6,460 bases of DNA from an uncultured Lachnospiraceae bacterium (GTDB lineage Bacteria; Bacillota; Clostridia; Lachnospirales; Lachnospiraceae), in NCBI GenBank assembly GCA_900555195.1, contig USKC01000182.1, forward strand, positions 1 through 6,460, read 5' to 3'. The notes below the pieces were generated by a model. That model was not told where the DNA came from and made no database searches. It saw only the letters and a program-made list of their open reading frames with translations. The position numbers were made by a program, and so were the translations under genes. Below, piece after piece: positions 5,928 to 6,460 of this stretch (its first letter is position 1; each line of letters starts with the position of its first letter).

Positions 5928-6434
5928 TTACTTATTGTAATTCTTGTATCCTACTTCCTTCAGATGCGCATCCTTCTCCTGCACGCTCTGCGCCAGCTTT
6001 GCGCTGTAATCCTTCAGCCGTGCCAGGAGCGCTTCATCGGAGGTGGCGAGAATCTTCGCGGCAAGAAGCCCCGCATTCGCCCCGCCGTTGATCGCAACGG
6101 TGGCAACCGGAATGCCGCTCGGCATCTGCACGATGGAGTAAAGGGAATCCCTTCCTCCCAAAGAAGTGGTATGCATGGGAATTCCGATCACCGGCATCGG
6201 GAAAATCGCCGCACACATTCCCGGCAAATGCGCAGCCATCCCTGCCCCGGCGATGATCACCTTAAACCCTTTCGCTTCCGCGCTTTTCGCATACTCAAAA
6301 AACACGTCCGGCTCCCTGTGGGCGGAAATGATCGTCATCTCATAAGAGACGCCCAGTTCCTCCAGGATATCCGCAGCCTTTGCCATAATCGGCATATCCG
6401 AATCGCTTCCCATTACAATACCAACCTGTGCCAC
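5928..6434 (-). CDS. purE: 5-(carboxyamino)imidazole ribonucleotide mutase, PurE class I
   Basis: PurE makes CAIR (4-carboxy-AIR) in the sixth step of purine synthesis. Class I enzymes rearrange N5-CAIR supplied by PurK. The 168-residue product is full length, with MGSDSD (8-13), ISAHREPD (36-43, His39 being the expected catalytic base), AGAGMAAHLPGM (62-73), GGRDSLYSIVQMPSGIPVAT (93-112), and a helical C-terminus. SAHR and AAHLPGM place it in class I; animal-type class II enzymes, which use CO2 directly, carry GRSN in the second motif. The start codon is GTG at 6434, decided by a strong AGGAGG 7 nt upstream. It is the first gene of the pur cluster within this window; only 26 nt lie upstream, so its own promoter or riboswitch, if any, is out of view. 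Confidence 0.96.
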   Translation of the reverse strand: MAQVGIVMGSDSDMPIMAKAADILEELGVSYEMTIISAHREPDVFFEYAKSAEAKGFKVIIAGAGMAAHLPGMCAAIFPMPVIGIPMHTTSLGGRDSLYSIVQMPSGIPVATVAINGGANAGLLAAKILATSDEALLARLKDYSAKLAQSVQEKDAHLKEVGYKNYNK

Positions 6435-6441
6435 TATGATT

Positions 6442-6447
6442 CCTCCT
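6442..6447 (-). promoter_or_regulatory. Ribosome binding site that fixes the GTG start of purE
   Basis: AAAGGAGGA on the minus strand contains a perfect AGGAGG 7 nt before GTG 6434. No in-frame ATG at a workable distance exists, so the GTG start is well supported. Confidence 0.85.
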
Positions 6448-6460
6448 TTACGGCCGCAAA

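Noticed and set aside
1..6460. Mobile elements, CRISPR arrays, tRNA or rRNA genes, phage genes
   Set aside because: No terminal repeats, spaced direct repeats, transposase or integrase motifs, or tRNA-like folds were found; the window is housekeeping in character.

Overview
The window reads as a chromosomal segment from an anaerobic Clostridia species, most likely of the Lachnospiraceae type. The grounds are the gene content (a Gram-positive ClpC, a YtrA-type GntR regulator, a compact pur cluster), AGGAGG-type ribosome binding sites, a moderately GC-rich coding sequence, and protein sequence that looks like that family. Genus cannot be fixed from sequence reading alone. All confident genes lie on the minus strand, so transcription runs from the right edge to the left edge.

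Right to left, the first block is a de novo purine cluster: purE (GTG start, strong ribosome binding site), a 171-nt structured gap, purM, purN and purD. purM/purN overlap by 7 nt and purN/purD by 4 nt. After 65 nt comes a 407-residue single-pass membrane protein. It has a signal peptide, an outside SH3-like domain and a very unusual cytoplasmic tail of alternating acidic and arginine-rich blocks. A GC-rich hairpin with T-rich tails (1474-1524) closes this block. purC, purF, purH and purK are not in the window.

The second block starts about 140 nt further left. A strong promoter (TTGACA/TATAAT, 1307-1333) is overlapped by a perfect 8-bp inverted repeat (1294-1316), which looks like an autoregulatory operator. 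It drives a short YtrA-type GntR regulator whose stop codon overlaps the start of clpC (ATGA). clpC runs off the left edge just before its first Walker B motif. In many Firmicutes clpC sits behind ctsR-mcsA-mcsB; here the gene directly ahead of it is a GntR regulator.

Between the blocks (1260-1538) the plus strand holds one possible small gene of 45 codons (1327-1464) with a perfect AGGAGG site, ending 20 nt before the shared terminator. It is weakly supported. No tRNA, rRNA, CRISPR array, insertion sequence or phage gene was seen. The most interesting items are the GntR-clpC pairing with its operator, the membrane protein with a block-charged tail attached to the purine cluster, and the hairpin-rich purE-purM gap.
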